From assembly GCA_014801955.1 (NCBI GenBank), contig JAAVDE010000038.1, positions 1 through 64,000 of the forward strand: a DNA stretch of 64,000 bases, written 5' to 3'. Of the stretch, positions 16,667 to 25,464 are shown one piece after another. Position 1 is the first letter of the stretch. Every line of letters begins with the position of its first letter. The DNA comes from Bacteroides sp. (GTDB lineage: Bacteria > Bacteroidota > Bacteroidia > Bacteroidales > Muribaculaceae). The notes beneath the pieces are model-generated. The model worked only from the letters and a program-made list of their open reading frames with translations. It searched no databases and was not told where the DNA came from. The position numbers were made by a program, and so were the translations under genes.

Positions 16667-18100
16667 TTATTTTCCCCGGCCGCTCAAAACGGTGTTGACC
16701 GTGTGGAGCAGGATTTTAACGTCGGTAGATATTGAAATGCTTTCGAGATATATCAGGTCGTAGCGCAGGCGCTCAACCATTTGTTCGACGCTCGATGCGT
16801 AGCCGTAGCGCACCATGCCCCACGACGTTATGCCCGGGCGGACCTGGTATAGCATCGGATAGAGGGGAACGCGCGCGGCAATTTTGTCGGCAAATTCGCG
16901 GCGCTCGGGGCGGGGGCCGACGAGCGACATTTCGCCAACCAGCACGTTCCAGAACTGCGGCAGCTCGTCGAGGCGATATTTGCGCAGAAAGCGGCCGAAG
17001 CGGGTAACGCGCGGGTCGTTGTCGACCGTTACGCGCGCCCGCCCGTCGGGCTCGGCATTGCAAATCATTGAGCGGAACTTTATGATATTGAAGGGTTTTC
17101 CGCCAAGGCCGAGGCGCTTTTGGCGGAAGAATACGGGGCCTTTGGAGTCGAGTTTGACCCCGATGGCCAGAATCAGGAATAGCGGGCTGAGCAGCACCAG
17201 CGCAACTGCCGACGCGAGGATGTCGATTGCGCGCTTAATGTTGGCTGTCGACGATGATATGCTCGGAGTTGAAATGCAAACGAGCGGTTCGCCCAAAACG
17301 TTGAACTGGCGGCCCGACGCAAAGGCTACGGTGTTGACGTCGGGGCTCAGGAGCAGGCCGCCGTTGATGTCGTAGGCCAGACGCATGAACTCCGCCAGGT
17401 CGAGGCCATCGGTCAGTGCGCGCGGAGTCAGAATGAGGTTGGTGATGGCGTGGTCGGAACAGTAGCGGCGAACCTTGTTGCGGTCAATAACGTCGATTCC
17501 GTTGCAGTCGGGGTCAACCGGCGAGTCGGCCGAGAGGCGAACAAAGCAAACGACGCTCAGTCCCATGCCCTTTTGCAGCGAATTGATGCGACGGGCCAGC
17601 GAGGCGGCTTCCTTGTCGGTGCCGATCATAACGGCGGCGTCCATGTTGTTGCGGTCGTGGACCGAGCGCACAACGGGTCGCGTTATCAGATAGCGGCCGC
17701 TGTAAACACAAATGAAAATGATGGATGCTGCGACCAGGATTCTCTGAAAAACGTCGGTGCGCTGCCAGGGCGCGTCGTTAACAACAGCGAGAAAAAAAAT
17801 GATTAGGGCGCCGATGGCCGACGACATTATGGTTGCGATGGCTTCCTGGGCGCGCGAGCGGCGATAAACGTTGTTGTAGTAGCCCGACAGCCAATAAATC
17901 AGCATCAGCATCAGCGGAAAGCAGATTTGTCCGCCCCAAACCTGCGGCATTTTGTAGAACGTCGAGAACGGGCCTCCGAACTCAATGATGTTCCAGCGGA
18001 AAAGGTTAAAAAGCACAATCGCCAACGAGCTTGTTAGCAGGTCGGTAACAACATAGACTGCGAGCAGACGATTGCGTATTTTAACGTTGAGGCTAATCAA
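16667..18100 (-). CDS. Polyprenyl glycosylphosphotransferase (WbaP/WcaJ type)
   Basis: A 477-aa initiating transferase for surface polysaccharide. The N-terminal half has several transmembrane helices (about 12-30, 50-68, 85-106, 118-137), then a CoA-binding-like cytosolic domain. The C-terminal half is the bacterial sugar transferase domain: KRAIDILASAVALVLLSPLF, FFRQKRLGLGGKPFNIIKFRSM, KYRLDELPQFWNVLVGEMSL and the GPRPERREF motif. It transfers a sugar phosphate from a UDP-sugar to undecaprenyl phosphate. No other glycan-assembly genes are adjacent, so it is an orphan initiator within a housekeeping operon. The sugar is not determinable. Confidence 0.92.
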   Translation of the reverse strand: MISLNVKIRNRLLAVYVVTDLLTSSLAIVLFNLFRWNIIEFGGPFSTFYKMPQVWGGQICFPLMLMLIYWLSGYYNNVYRRSRAQEAIATIMSSAIGALIIFFLAVVNDAPWQRTDVFQRILVAASIIFICVYSGRYLITRPVVRSVHDRNNMDAAVMIGTDKEAASLARRINSLQKGMGLSVVCFVRLSADSPVDPDCNGIDVIDRNKVRRYCSDHAITNLILTPRALTDGLDLAEFMRLAYDINGGLLLSPDVNTVAFASGRQFNVLGEPLVCISTPSISSSTANIKRAIDILASAVALVLLSPLFLILAIGVKLDSKGPVFFRQKRLGLGGKPFNIIKFRSMICNAEPDGRARVTVDNDPRVTRFGRFLRKYRLDELPQFWNVLVGEMSLVGPRPERREFADKIAARVPLYPMLYQVRPGITSWGMVRYGYASSVEQMVERLRYDLIYLESISISTDVKILLHTVNTVLSGRGK

Positions 18101-18663
18101 GGGCGTAGAATCTTAACAATGCCGCTTTCGGTTAGTTTAATGATGGTCGAGGGTTTGCGCGGCTCGGTGTTGCGGCGGCCGGTCGTGCAGACGTAGTCAA
18201 CGGCCTTGAGCAGCTCGGGGGCAATGTCGGCGAAGCGCGCGGGGGTGGGGCACCCCGAAATGTTGGCCGAGGTGCTGACCAGCGGGCGGCGCAGCTTGCG
18301 GCAGAGTTCGCGACAGAACGAATCGCCGGTGATTCTGACGGCCAGAGAGCCGTCGGGCGCAGGCAGATTCGGCGCGAGCGGCGGAACCAGCGCGCGGTCG
18401 TAGACCACCGTCAGCGGGTCAACCGCGGCCTCCAGCAGCTCATAGGCCACCTCGGGCACGCCATCGACCCAGCGTTCGAGGTCGTCGGCCGATGCGAGCA
18501 GGGTAATCAGCGCCTTGGCGTCGGAGCGCTGCTTGAGTTCATAGATGCGTTCAACCGCCTTGGCGTTGGTGGCATCGCATCCCAGACCCCACACGGTGTC
18601 GGTAGGGTACAGGATGATGCCACCACGCTTCAGCGTTTGAAGAGCTGTTTCTAAATCGCTCAT
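18097..18663 (-). CDS. tsaC: L-threonylcarbamoyladenylate synthase
   Basis: Forms threonylcarbamoyl-AMP from threonine, bicarbonate and ATP for the t6A37 tRNA modification. The 188-aa YrdC/Sua5-type domain shows YPTDTVWGLGCDA, the KQR motif (YELKQRSDAKAL) and the STSANISG segment. It lacks the extra C-terminal Sua5 domain, so it is the short TsaC type. It overlaps both neighbours by 4 nt (peptidase upstream, glycosylphosphotransferase downstream) within the dxr operon. Confidence 0.94.
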   Translation of the reverse strand: MSDLETALQTLKRGGIILYPTDTVWGLGCDATNAKAVERIYELKQRSDAKALITLLASADDLERWVDGVPEVAYELLEAAVDPLTVVYDRALVPPLAPNLPAPDGSLAVRITGDSFCRELCRKLRRPLVSTSANISGCPTPARFADIAPELLKAVDYVCTTGRRNTEPRKPSTIIKLTESGIVKILRP

Positions 18664-20660
18664 TTAACAGTGTAGTCCTTGGAATAGCGGAGAACCTGGG
18701 GCAGGAAATCCTCGGTGTAGGTTACCTTAACGTCGGTGATTTCGCCGTTGGCATCCTTTTCGAGGCTGTAGACCGGGTTCACGAAGCCTTTGTAGGGGGC
18801 GATGTTCAGCGCGGCGTAGCGGTCAAGCACCTCGCGGTGAATATCCTGGTCAACCTTAACGGCATAGGTTTCAACGAGCTGGCGGCCTGCTTCATAGTCG
18901 CCTTCGCTCTTAATGCGCTGGATTTCGGCGAGAAGCTGGCCGAAGAGGTTGCGCAGAGCTTCGTAGTCGTTGACCTGAACGTAGGTTTTGCCGTCTTTCT
19001 TAACGAGTTCAACAACGTTTTGGTCAGAGCCTTTGTCGAACACCCATTTGGCAATCAGCTGGCGGTTGCGCATGTGGGCTTCCTCAATGTCCTTGCCCGG
19101 TTCGATGCGCACCAGCTGCGTCATAAGGCCGTTCATCATGTATTTGTAGTATTCGGCCTTGTAGGATTCGGGATTATCGAGCAGACCCAGCTCAATCAGT
19201 TTCGGATCGGCGAGATAGTAGAGGGCAAACAGGTCGGCGCGGGCTTCTTCGAGCGTGGAGCCGTGGGCTTTCAGTGCATCGGGGTCAACGCCGGGGAGCA
19301 GACGGCCCGAAGCATGGCCCAGACATTCGTGGAGGTCGGTGTGGAGATTATCGGTAACGAAGCCATATTCCTCCATCAGGTCGCGGGTGGGCTGGTCGAT
19401 AACGAACTCTTCGGAGAAGCCGTTGCCGCGGGCGGCAATGTCGTAGGCCTCGGTGATGTTTTCGAGGGTAACGGACTTGGAGCCGTGGGTCGCACGAATC
19501 CAGTTGGCGTTGGGCAGGTTAATGCCGATGGGGGTTGCGGGATAGGAGTCGCCTGCCAGGATTGCAGCGGTGATAACCTTTGCGCTCACGCCCTTGACTT
19601 CGGGTTTGCGGAAGCGGGCGTCGACCGGCGAATGATCTTCAAACCACTGGGCATTGTCGCTGACAACCTCGGTGCGGTGGCTGGCCTTTTTGTTCTTGAA
19701 GTTAACGATACTCTCATACTGGGCGGTCATGCCGAGCGGGTCGCCATAGCTTTCAATGAAGCCGTTGATGAAGTCAACGTCGCTGGCGGTGTCTTCAACC
19801 CAGGCAATGGAGTAGTCGTCGAAGGTTTTAAGGTCGCCGGTCTGGTAATACTCGATCAGTTTGTCGATATAGTTTTTCTGGCCTTCGTTTTCGGCATATT
19901 TCGAAGCCTCGGTCAGCAGGGCAACGATTTTTTCGAGATAGGGGCCGTAAACGCCGCCTACCTTGTAGACTTCCTCAACGATAGTGCCGTCGGGCTGCTT
20001 GACAACGCGTGCGTTCAGACCGTAGCTGATGGGAGTGGCGTCGTTGGGGTCCTTGATTTTTGCGTAGTAGTCTTCGACCTCCTGCTGGGTAATGCCGCCG
20101 CCATAGAGGTTGCAGGCGCTGGTGGCGATCAGGTCAACGCCGTCGGCCTGGTTAACGCGCTTGGCCATGATTTCGGGGTTGAACATAACTTCGGCGAGTT
20201 CATCGAAGTTTTCGGGCTTAACGCCGGCCTGTTCGACCTGCTGAGCGAACCATTCGCGCGAGAATGAGGGCTGGAACTTGTCCATCGAATAGTGGTGGTG
20301 AATACCGTTGGCGAACTCAACCTGTTTCAGGTAGGTTTCGAACGCCTTGAAGTTCTCGTCGTCGCGGTTGCCGTTGTAGGAAGTATAGACTCCTTCGAGC
20401 ATATTGCGTATCGGCAGGTTGTAGACGCAGTTCTGGTCCCAGATGATGTCGCGGCCGGTAATGGCAGCTTCCTGGAGGAAATAGATGAGTTTTTTCTGGT
20501 CGAGGCTCAGGGAATCGAAGTCGGGAACCGTGTAGCGCAGCACTTCGATGTCGGCGAAGCGGTCAACGGTGTAGTCGATTTCCGGGTCGGGAGTTGCGTG
20601 TTTGCAGCTGACCATTGTAGCTGCTGCCAGTGCGAAAGGCATGATTGATTTTAGTTTCAT
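18660..20660 (-). CDS. Dipeptidyl peptidase III family (M49) lipoprotein
   Basis: A 666-aa zinc exopeptidase that removes dipeptides from the N-terminus of peptides. The M49 zinc motif is present as HECLGH (444-449), with the second motif EEARAD (471-476) supplying the third ligand. The N-terminus (MKLKSIMPFALAAATMVSCK) is a lipoprotein signal with Cys19, so the enzyme is predicted to be membrane-anchored outside the cytoplasm, unlike cytosolic eukaryotic DPP III. The length is close to the characterised Bacteroides thetaiotaomicron enzyme. It lies 5 nt after the methyltransferase gene. Confidence 0.93.
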   Translation of the reverse strand: MKLKSIMPFALAAATMVSCKHATPDPEIDYTVDRFADIEVLRYTVPDFDSLSLDQKKLIYFLQEAAITGRDIIWDQNCVYNLPIRNMLEGVYTSYNGNRDDENFKAFETYLKQVEFANGIHHHYSMDKFQPSFSREWFAQQVEQAGVKPENFDELAEVMFNPEIMAKRVNQADGVDLIATSACNLYGGGITQQEVEDYYAKIKDPNDATPISYGLNARVVKQPDGTIVEEVYKVGGVYGPYLEKIVALLTEASKYAENEGQKNYIDKLIEYYQTGDLKTFDDYSIAWVEDTASDVDFINGFIESYGDPLGMTAQYESIVNFKNKKASHRTEVVSDNAQWFEDHSPVDARFRKPEVKGVSAKVITAAILAGDSYPATPIGINLPNANWIRATHGSKSVTLENITEAYDIAARGNGFSEEFVIDQPTRDLMEEYGFVTDNLHTDLHECLGHASGRLLPGVDPDALKAHGSTLEEARADLFALYYLADPKLIELGLLDNPESYKAEYYKYMMNGLMTQLVRIEPGKDIEEAHMRNRQLIAKWVFDKGSDQNVVELVKKDGKTYVQVNDYEALRNLFGQLLAEIQRIKSEGDYEAGRQLVETYAVKVDQDIHREVLDRYAALNIAPYKGFVNPVYSLEKDANGEITDVKVTYTEDFLPQVLRYSKDYTVK

Positions 20661-20665
20661 ATGTA

Positions 20666-21853
20666 TTACTCTACTTGTAAGATTAGTCCTTTAAGATATT
20701 CGCCCTCGGGGTGATAGATATTAATAGGATGGTCGGCGGGCTGGGTTAGCTGATGGAGAATGCGCACCTTGCGGCCGGTTGAGGCGGCGGCAGTGAACAC
20801 CGCCAGGCGGAACTGCTCGCGGCTAACGGCCTGGGAGCAGCTGAAAGTGAAGAGAATGCCGCCCGGGGCAATCTGCTCGATAGCGCGCGCGTTGAGGCGG
20901 CGGTAGCCTATCAGCGCGTTGCGCAGGGCGCTGCGGTGCTTGGCAAACGCCGGCGGGTCGAGAACAATCAGGTCATACTGGCCTTTCTTGATGTCGGCCA
21001 GATATTTGAATGCGTCGACCGCATAGGCTTCGTGGTTGCGGGCCTCGGGGAAGTTCATTTCAACGTTGGCCCGGGTCAGTTCAACCGCCTTGCCCGACGA
21101 ATCGACCGAGTGAACCAGCTCGGCGCCGCCGCGAAGGGCGTAGACCGAGAAGCCGCCGGTGTAGCAGAACATGTTTAGCACGCGTCGGCCGGCGCTATAA
21201 TGCTGGAGCAGCGAGCGGTTGTCGCGCTGGTCAACGAAGAAGCCGGTTTTTTGGCCGCGCAGCCAGTCAATGTTGAAGCTCAGGCCGTTTTCCAGGGCAA
21301 CGCTTCCGGCGTAGCTGCCGATGATATAGTCGTTTTGCGGGTCGAGGTGAGCCTTGTAGGGGAGGGTGGTTTCCGATTTATAGTAAACGTTGGCCACCGG
21401 CAGGCCGGGAATCTCGGTCAGCGCCTGCGCGATGATGTCGCGACAGAAGTGCATGCCCGGCGAATGGGCCTGCACAACGGCTGTCGGCCCATAGATGTCG
21501 ACCACCAGTCCGGGCAGGAAGTCGCCCTCGCCGTGGACCAGGCGGTAGGCGTTATTGTCGTCGCGGATGAGGTTCAGCGCCTTTCGCAGCTCAAAGGCTG
21601 CCGCCAGGCGTTCGGTGAAAAATTCATGGTCAATAGCGCGTGAACGGCCAAATTCCAGCATGCGCACAACGATGCTGCCAATCTGGTAGTGGCCGATGCC
21701 GAGCAGCTCGCCATTTGACGCGCGGACTTCAACAACGTCGCCTTCCTCAATGCCCTCGGGCATCTGCGCAACGGCGCCTGAAAACACCCAGGGATGGAAG
21801 CGGCGCAGCGAGTCTTCCTTGCCGCGCTTGAGAGTTATTGTCGGATATGTCAT
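20666..21853 (-). CDS. 23S rRNA cytosine methyltransferase, RlmI-like
   Basis: A 395-aa class I SAM-dependent methyltransferase. It has an N-terminal PUA domain (about 1-75; HPWVFSGAV, GDVVEVRASNGELLGIG), a linking beta-rich region, and a Rossmann domain with SAM motif NMFCYTGGFSVYAL, VDSSGKAVE and the catalytic-loop motif LDPPAFAK. A cysteine in FTFSCSQ matches the catalytic cysteine of m5C enzymes. RlmI of E. coli modifies C1962 of 23S rRNA; the target here is inferred. It overlaps rseP by 4 nt. Confidence 0.9.
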   Translation of the reverse strand: MTYPTITLKRGKEDSLRRFHPWVFSGAVAQMPEGIEEGDVVEVRASNGELLGIGHYQIGSIVVRMLEFGRSRAIDHEFFTERLAAAFELRKALNLIRDDNNAYRLVHGEGDFLPGLVVDIYGPTAVVQAHSPGMHFCRDIIAQALTEIPGLPVANVYYKSETTLPYKAHLDPQNDYIIGSYAGSVALENGLSFNIDWLRGQKTGFFVDQRDNRSLLQHYSAGRRVLNMFCYTGGFSVYALRGGAELVHSVDSSGKAVELTRANVEMNFPEARNHEAYAVDAFKYLADIKKGQYDLIVLDPPAFAKHRSALRNALIGYRRLNARAIEQIAPGGILFTFSCSQAVSREQFRLAVFTAAASTGRKVRILHQLTQPADHPINIYHPEGEYLKGLILQVE

Positions 21854-23280
21854 TTCAAATAATAAATAATGTCGTTGAGATTAGCAAAGAGCAGCAGGCC
21901 GAGCAGCAGGAAGAACCCGACGCTCTGGGCAATTTCCATGAAGCGCTCGTTGGGTCGGCGACGGGTAATGACCTCGGCGATGAGAAACAGAACGTGGCCG
22001 CCGTCGAGAGCCGGAATCGGCAGAATGTTCATGAAAGCCAGCGCAATGCTGATGAATGCCGTCAGATACCAGAAGCTCATCCAGTTCCAGCGCGCGGGGA
22101 ACATGTCGCCCATGCGCGCAAAGCCGCCGAGGCTCTTTGCGCCCTCCTTGCTGAAAACGTGGCTCATTGATTTAACGTAGTTGCCGAGGGTCGACGTTCC
22201 GAGGCTCCATCCGGCGGGAACTGCCTCCATCAGAGAGTAGTTGCGGGTAAAGGTCGGATAAATGTCGGTCAGCGGAACGAGCGTGAAGCCGAGCTTGCCT
22301 TCGGCGGTCGGTGTGGCCGTCAGGGTCAGCTCGCTGCCGTTGCGCTCAACGGTTATCGGAGTGGGGCGTCCGGCATATGAAGCCAGGGCGCGGGTCAGCT
22401 CCGAGTAGCCGGGCGTCAGGCTGTCGCCAACGGCGATAATATGGTCGCCGGGGAGCATTCCGGCCTGGGCGGCAGGTTCGCCTTTGAGCGGTTCGGCAAT
22501 GACCACGGGCTGACGGTAGGCAAAGAAACCCTGCTCATCGTTGAGCTTCATGATGAAGTCCGACGGCAGGCTGATTGTAACCGTGTCGCTGCCGTTGCGG
22601 AGAACGGTAACCGATTTCGCCTGGGCCAGTTCGAGCAGAACGTTGGGCGTGTCGGCCTCCACTTCGCGGCCATCGGCCATCAGCGGAATGTCGCCGTTGC
22701 GGAAGCCGGCTTCCAGGGCCGTCGGAACGAACTCCATGCCGGCGTGGGCGTCGTGGAACTTAACGTAGCGCTCGCCCCAGGTAAAGGTGATGCCGATATA
22801 AATAATAATGGCCGCCAGGAAGTTGAAAATAACGCCGCCACACATTACCAGCAGGCGCTGCCATGCCGGTTTCGTTCTGAACTCCCAGGGCTGAGGTTCG
22901 GCGGCGAGTTTGCTGCTGTCTTGCGTTTCGTCGATCATGCCGGCAATGGCGCAATAGCCGCCGAGCGGAACCCAGCCGATGCCGTAGATTGTCTGTTTCC
23001 ATGCCGGAATTTTCTTGCCGGTCTGACGGTAGTCGGTGCCGACCTTGAAGCCGGCCAGAGCATGGGGCTTCTCCTCCTTGTCCATCCAGGTTCCGAGCTC
23101 CAGGCGCCCTTCCGACGGAATATAGCGCAGCAGCGAGAATCGCGGATTGAAGAACAGGAAGAATTTTTCAACTCTTATGCCGAAAATGCGGGCAAAAATA
23201 TAGTGGCCGAACTCGTGGACTATCACTAAGAGCGACAGTGCCATTACGAATTGCAGAGCCTTTATCAGAAATGTTTCCAT
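21850..23280 (-). CDS. rseP: RIP metalloprotease RseP
   Basis: Site-2 intramembrane zinc protease (M50B) that cuts within transmembrane helices of anti-sigma factors or signal-peptide remnants. The 476-aa protein has the active-site HEFGH (22-26) in its first transmembrane helix, two PDZ regions in the periplasmic part, and the C-terminal NILPIPALDGGH motif supplying the third zinc ligand, followed by a last membrane helix. It is 3 nt after dxr, a pairing common in bacteria, and overlaps the methyltransferase gene by 4 nt. Confidence 0.95.
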   Translation of the reverse strand: METFLIKALQFVMALSLLVIVHEFGHYIFARIFGIRVEKFFLFFNPRFSLLRYIPSEGRLELGTWMDKEEKPHALAGFKVGTDYRQTGKKIPAWKQTIYGIGWVPLGGYCAIAGMIDETQDSSKLAAEPQPWEFRTKPAWQRLLVMCGGVIFNFLAAIIIYIGITFTWGERYVKFHDAHAGMEFVPTALEAGFRNGDIPLMADGREVEADTPNVLLELAQAKSVTVLRNGSDTVTISLPSDFIMKLNDEQGFFAYRQPVVIAEPLKGEPAAQAGMLPGDHIIAVGDSLTPGYSELTRALASYAGRPTPITVERNGSELTLTATPTAEGKLGFTLVPLTDIYPTFTRNYSLMEAVPAGWSLGTSTLGNYVKSMSHVFSKEGAKSLGGFARMGDMFPARWNWMSFWYLTAFISIALAFMNILPIPALDGGHVLFLIAEVITRRRPNERFMEIAQSVGFFLLLGLLLFANLNDIIYYLK

Positions 23281-23283
23281 CTG

Positions 23284-24456
23284 TTATTTCGAGTGTTGGT
23301 TAACCAGTTGCGCGGCGATTGCGCGGGCCTGGAGGTTGGATTGAACGTAGTCGCTCAGCGACGGATGGTCGATAAAGTCGGTGCGCTCAATGGTTTCGGT
23401 AATGATGTCGAAAATGTTGTTGAACCCGATTTCGTCGCGCCGGAAGGCGAGATTGGCAATCTCGTTGGCGGCATTGACAACGCACGCCGTGTTGCCGCCC
23501 CGTTTTAGCGAATAGTGGGCGAGCGTCAGGCAGGGGAATTTCTTTTCGTCGGGAGCCTCGAAGGTCAGGGCTGCGTAGTCGGCAATGGTCAGCGGTCGTT
23601 CGCCCGTTGGCATTCGGTCGCGCATGCCGAGCGCGTAGCTGATCGGCAGGTGCATGTCGGGGATGCCGAGCTGGGCTTTCACGGCGCCGTCGGTGAACTC
23701 GACCATGCTGTGAACAATGCTCTGGGGGTGAACCACGGCGGTAATCTTTTCCGGCTCGACGCCAAACAGCCAGCGGGCTTCGATTATTTCAAACGCCTTG
23801 TTGAGCATGGTTGCGGAGTCAATGGTGATTTTTGCGCCCATGTCCCAGTTGGGGTGTTTGAGCGCCTGCGCTGCGGTTACGTTGGCGAGCATCTCGGGCG
23901 GCAGTGTGCGGAACGGTCCGCCGCTGGCCGTTATAATCAGGCGGCTGACCCGCTGCGGGTCTTCGCCCTGCAGGCATTGGTAGATTGCCGAATGTTCGGA
24001 ATCGACGGGGAGAATCTGCGAACGGGAGCTCGAGAGCGCGTTGTTGACCAGCTCGCCGGCAACGACAAGCGTTTCCTTATTGGCCAGGGCAATGTCCTTA
24101 TTGGCGGCGATAGCCCGGAGGGTAGGAAACAGGCCGGAGTAGCCGACTGTTGCAGTGACGACCATGTCAACGTCGGGCGCCTCCATTTCGCGGAGAATCG
24201 CTTCGTCGCCCGCGGCGGTTTCAATGCCGGAGCCGCCAAGAGCGGCCTCCAGAGCGGCATATTGCGAGTCGTCGGCGATAACGACGCGTTTCGGACGATA
24301 GGCCAGCGCCTGCTCGACCAGGGGCGCCACGCGGCTTCCGCCAATCAACACAGTGGCTTCAAACAACTGCGGATTGCGGCTGATAATATCGAGAGTCTGC
24401 TTGCCGATTGAGCCTGTGGAGCCCAAAATGGCTATGCGTTTTATTGATTGGTTCAT
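23284..24456 (-). CDS. dxr: 1-deoxy-D-xylulose 5-phosphate reductoisomerase
   Basis: Second enzyme of the MEP isoprenoid pathway, converting DXP to 2-C-methyl-erythritol 4-phosphate with NADPH. The 390-aa protein begins MNQSIKRIAILGSTGSIG with the NADPH-binding GSTGSIG at 12-18. Metal-binding and substrate motifs are present (LLPVDSEHSAIYQ-type, SGGPFR, HPNWDMGAKITIDSATMLNK). The start at 24456 is chosen over 24522 because a -7 element lies only 9 nt upstream. It leads a seven-gene operon running to the CLC gene. Confidence 0.95.
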   Translation of the reverse strand: MNQSIKRIAILGSTGSIGKQTLDIISRNPQLFEATVLIGGSRVAPLVEQALAYRPKRVVIADDSQYAALEAALGGSGIETAAGDEAILREMEAPDVDMVVTATVGYSGLFPTLRAIAANKDIALANKETLVVAGELVNNALSSSRSQILPVDSEHSAIYQCLQGEDPQRVSRLIITASGGPFRTLPPEMLANVTAAQALKHPNWDMGAKITIDSATMLNKAFEIIEARWLFGVEPEKITAVVHPQSIVHSMVEFTDGAVKAQLGIPDMHLPISYALGMRDRMPTGERPLTIADYAALTFEAPDEKKFPCLTLAHYSLKRGGNTACVVNAANEIANLAFRRDEIGFNNIFDIITETIERTDFIDHPSLSDYVQSNLQARAIAAQLVNQHSK

Positions 24457-24465
24457 AATTCCTCG

Positions 24466-24473
24466 CAAAGTTA
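24466..24473 (-). promoter_or_regulatory. -7 element of the dxr operon
   Basis: TAACTTTG on the minus strand with only 9 nt to the dxr ATG, so the predicted leader is a few bases long. It excludes the longer dxr reading frame start at 24522. Confidence 0.7.
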
Positions 24474-24532
24474 CGGAATTTTTCTGAACCTCGGGGCCTG
24501 CAAAGCAGATTTTTTTTATCAAAAAATATTTG

Positions 24533-24540
24533 TAACTTTG
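24533..24540 (+). promoter_or_regulatory. -7 element of pheA
   Basis: TAACTTTG on the plus strand, 47 nt before the pheA ATG and divergent from the dxr promoter. The -33 box is weak (ATTT near 24509). The leader is about 40 nt, with no attenuator-like leader peptide seen. Confidence 0.7.
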
Positions 24541-24587
24541 CGGTTCAAATCATTAAAAGCTCCGTACACTTAAAATATTCACCCAAA

Positions 24588-25463
24588 ATGAAGCGATTGC
24601 TAACCGATACTCCCCGAGTTGCGATTCAAGGCGTTGCCGGCTGCTTCCACGATGCCGCCGCCCGCGGCTACTTTGCGGAAAATGGTGTTAAAACCGTGGA
24701 AACCATGCCGTTTGACTCCTTTCCGGAACTGTTTGACGCCCTGAGTTGCGATGCGTCGCTCATCGGCGCCGTTGCCATTGAAAATACCATTGCCGGCGCT
24801 CTGCTCGCCAACCATGAGCTGCTGCGCCAGAGCCCGGTACGCATTATCGGCGAGTATAAAATGAGGATTTCCCATGTTCTCTGCGCTCTCCCCGGCGAAA
24901 CCATCGACTCGATTTCGGAGGTTAACTCCCATGCTATGGCTCTGATGCAGTGCGAGCAATTTTTGCGCCGCCACCCTAACATGAAGATGGTCGAGAAGTT
25001 CGACACCGCCGGCTCTGCCGCCGAAATCGCCGAGCATCAGCTGACCGGCCACGCTGCCGTTTGCGGCGAATATGCCGCCGAGCTCTATGGGCTCAACATC
25101 CTTGAAAAAGGAATTGAAACCAACAAGCGGAACTTTACCCGCTTCCTGATTCTGGCCGACCCGCTGCTCGCCGCCGAGCTGCGTCCGCGCGAGGAGCAGC
25201 TCAACAAGGCCTCCATCGTGTTCACTCTGCCCCACACTCAGGGCGCTTTGTCGAAAGTGCTGACAATCCTGACTTTCTACGACATCAACCTCTCCAAAAT
25301 CCAGTCAATGCCCATTTTGGGCCGCGAGTGGGAATATCGCTTCTATCTCGACGTGACCTACGAAAGCTATGCACGCTACCAGCAGGCGATCGACGCCGTT
25401 CGTCCGCTCATAAACGATTTGAAAATACTTGGTGAATACATCTCAGCCGACACTACTATATAA
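24588..25463 (+). CDS. pheA: Prephenate dehydratase
   Basis: Converts prephenate to phenylpyruvate for phenylalanine synthesis. The 291-aa protein has the dehydratase start VAIQGVAGCFHDAAARGYF, the central GAVAIENTIAGALL, the catalytic TRF motif in NFTRFLIL, and a C-terminal ACT domain (about 205-290) beginning SIVFTLPHTQGALSKVL that should bind phenylalanine for feedback control. No chorismate mutase domain is fused. The next gene, 1 nt downstream, is an aminotransferase that probably performs the final step. Confidence 0.95.
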   Translation: MKRLLTDTPRVAIQGVAGCFHDAAARGYFAENGVKTVETMPFDSFPELFDALSCDASLIGAVAIENTIAGALLANHELLRQSPVRIIGEYKMRISHVLCALPGETIDSISEVNSHAMALMQCEQFLRRHPNMKMVEKFDTAGSAAEIAEHQLTGHAAVCGEYAAELYGLNILEKGIETNKRNFTRFLILADPLLAAELRPREEQLNKASIVFTLPHTQGALSKVLTILTFYDINLSKIQSMPILGREWEYRFYLDVTYESYARYQQAIDAVRPLINDLKILGEYISADTTI

Positions 25464-25464
25464 A

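Noticed and set aside
18837..20267. A 476-codon open frame antisense to the DPP III gene
   Set aside because: The sense frame carries the HECLGH and EEARAD motifs and a signal peptide; the antisense frame has none and no upstream signals.
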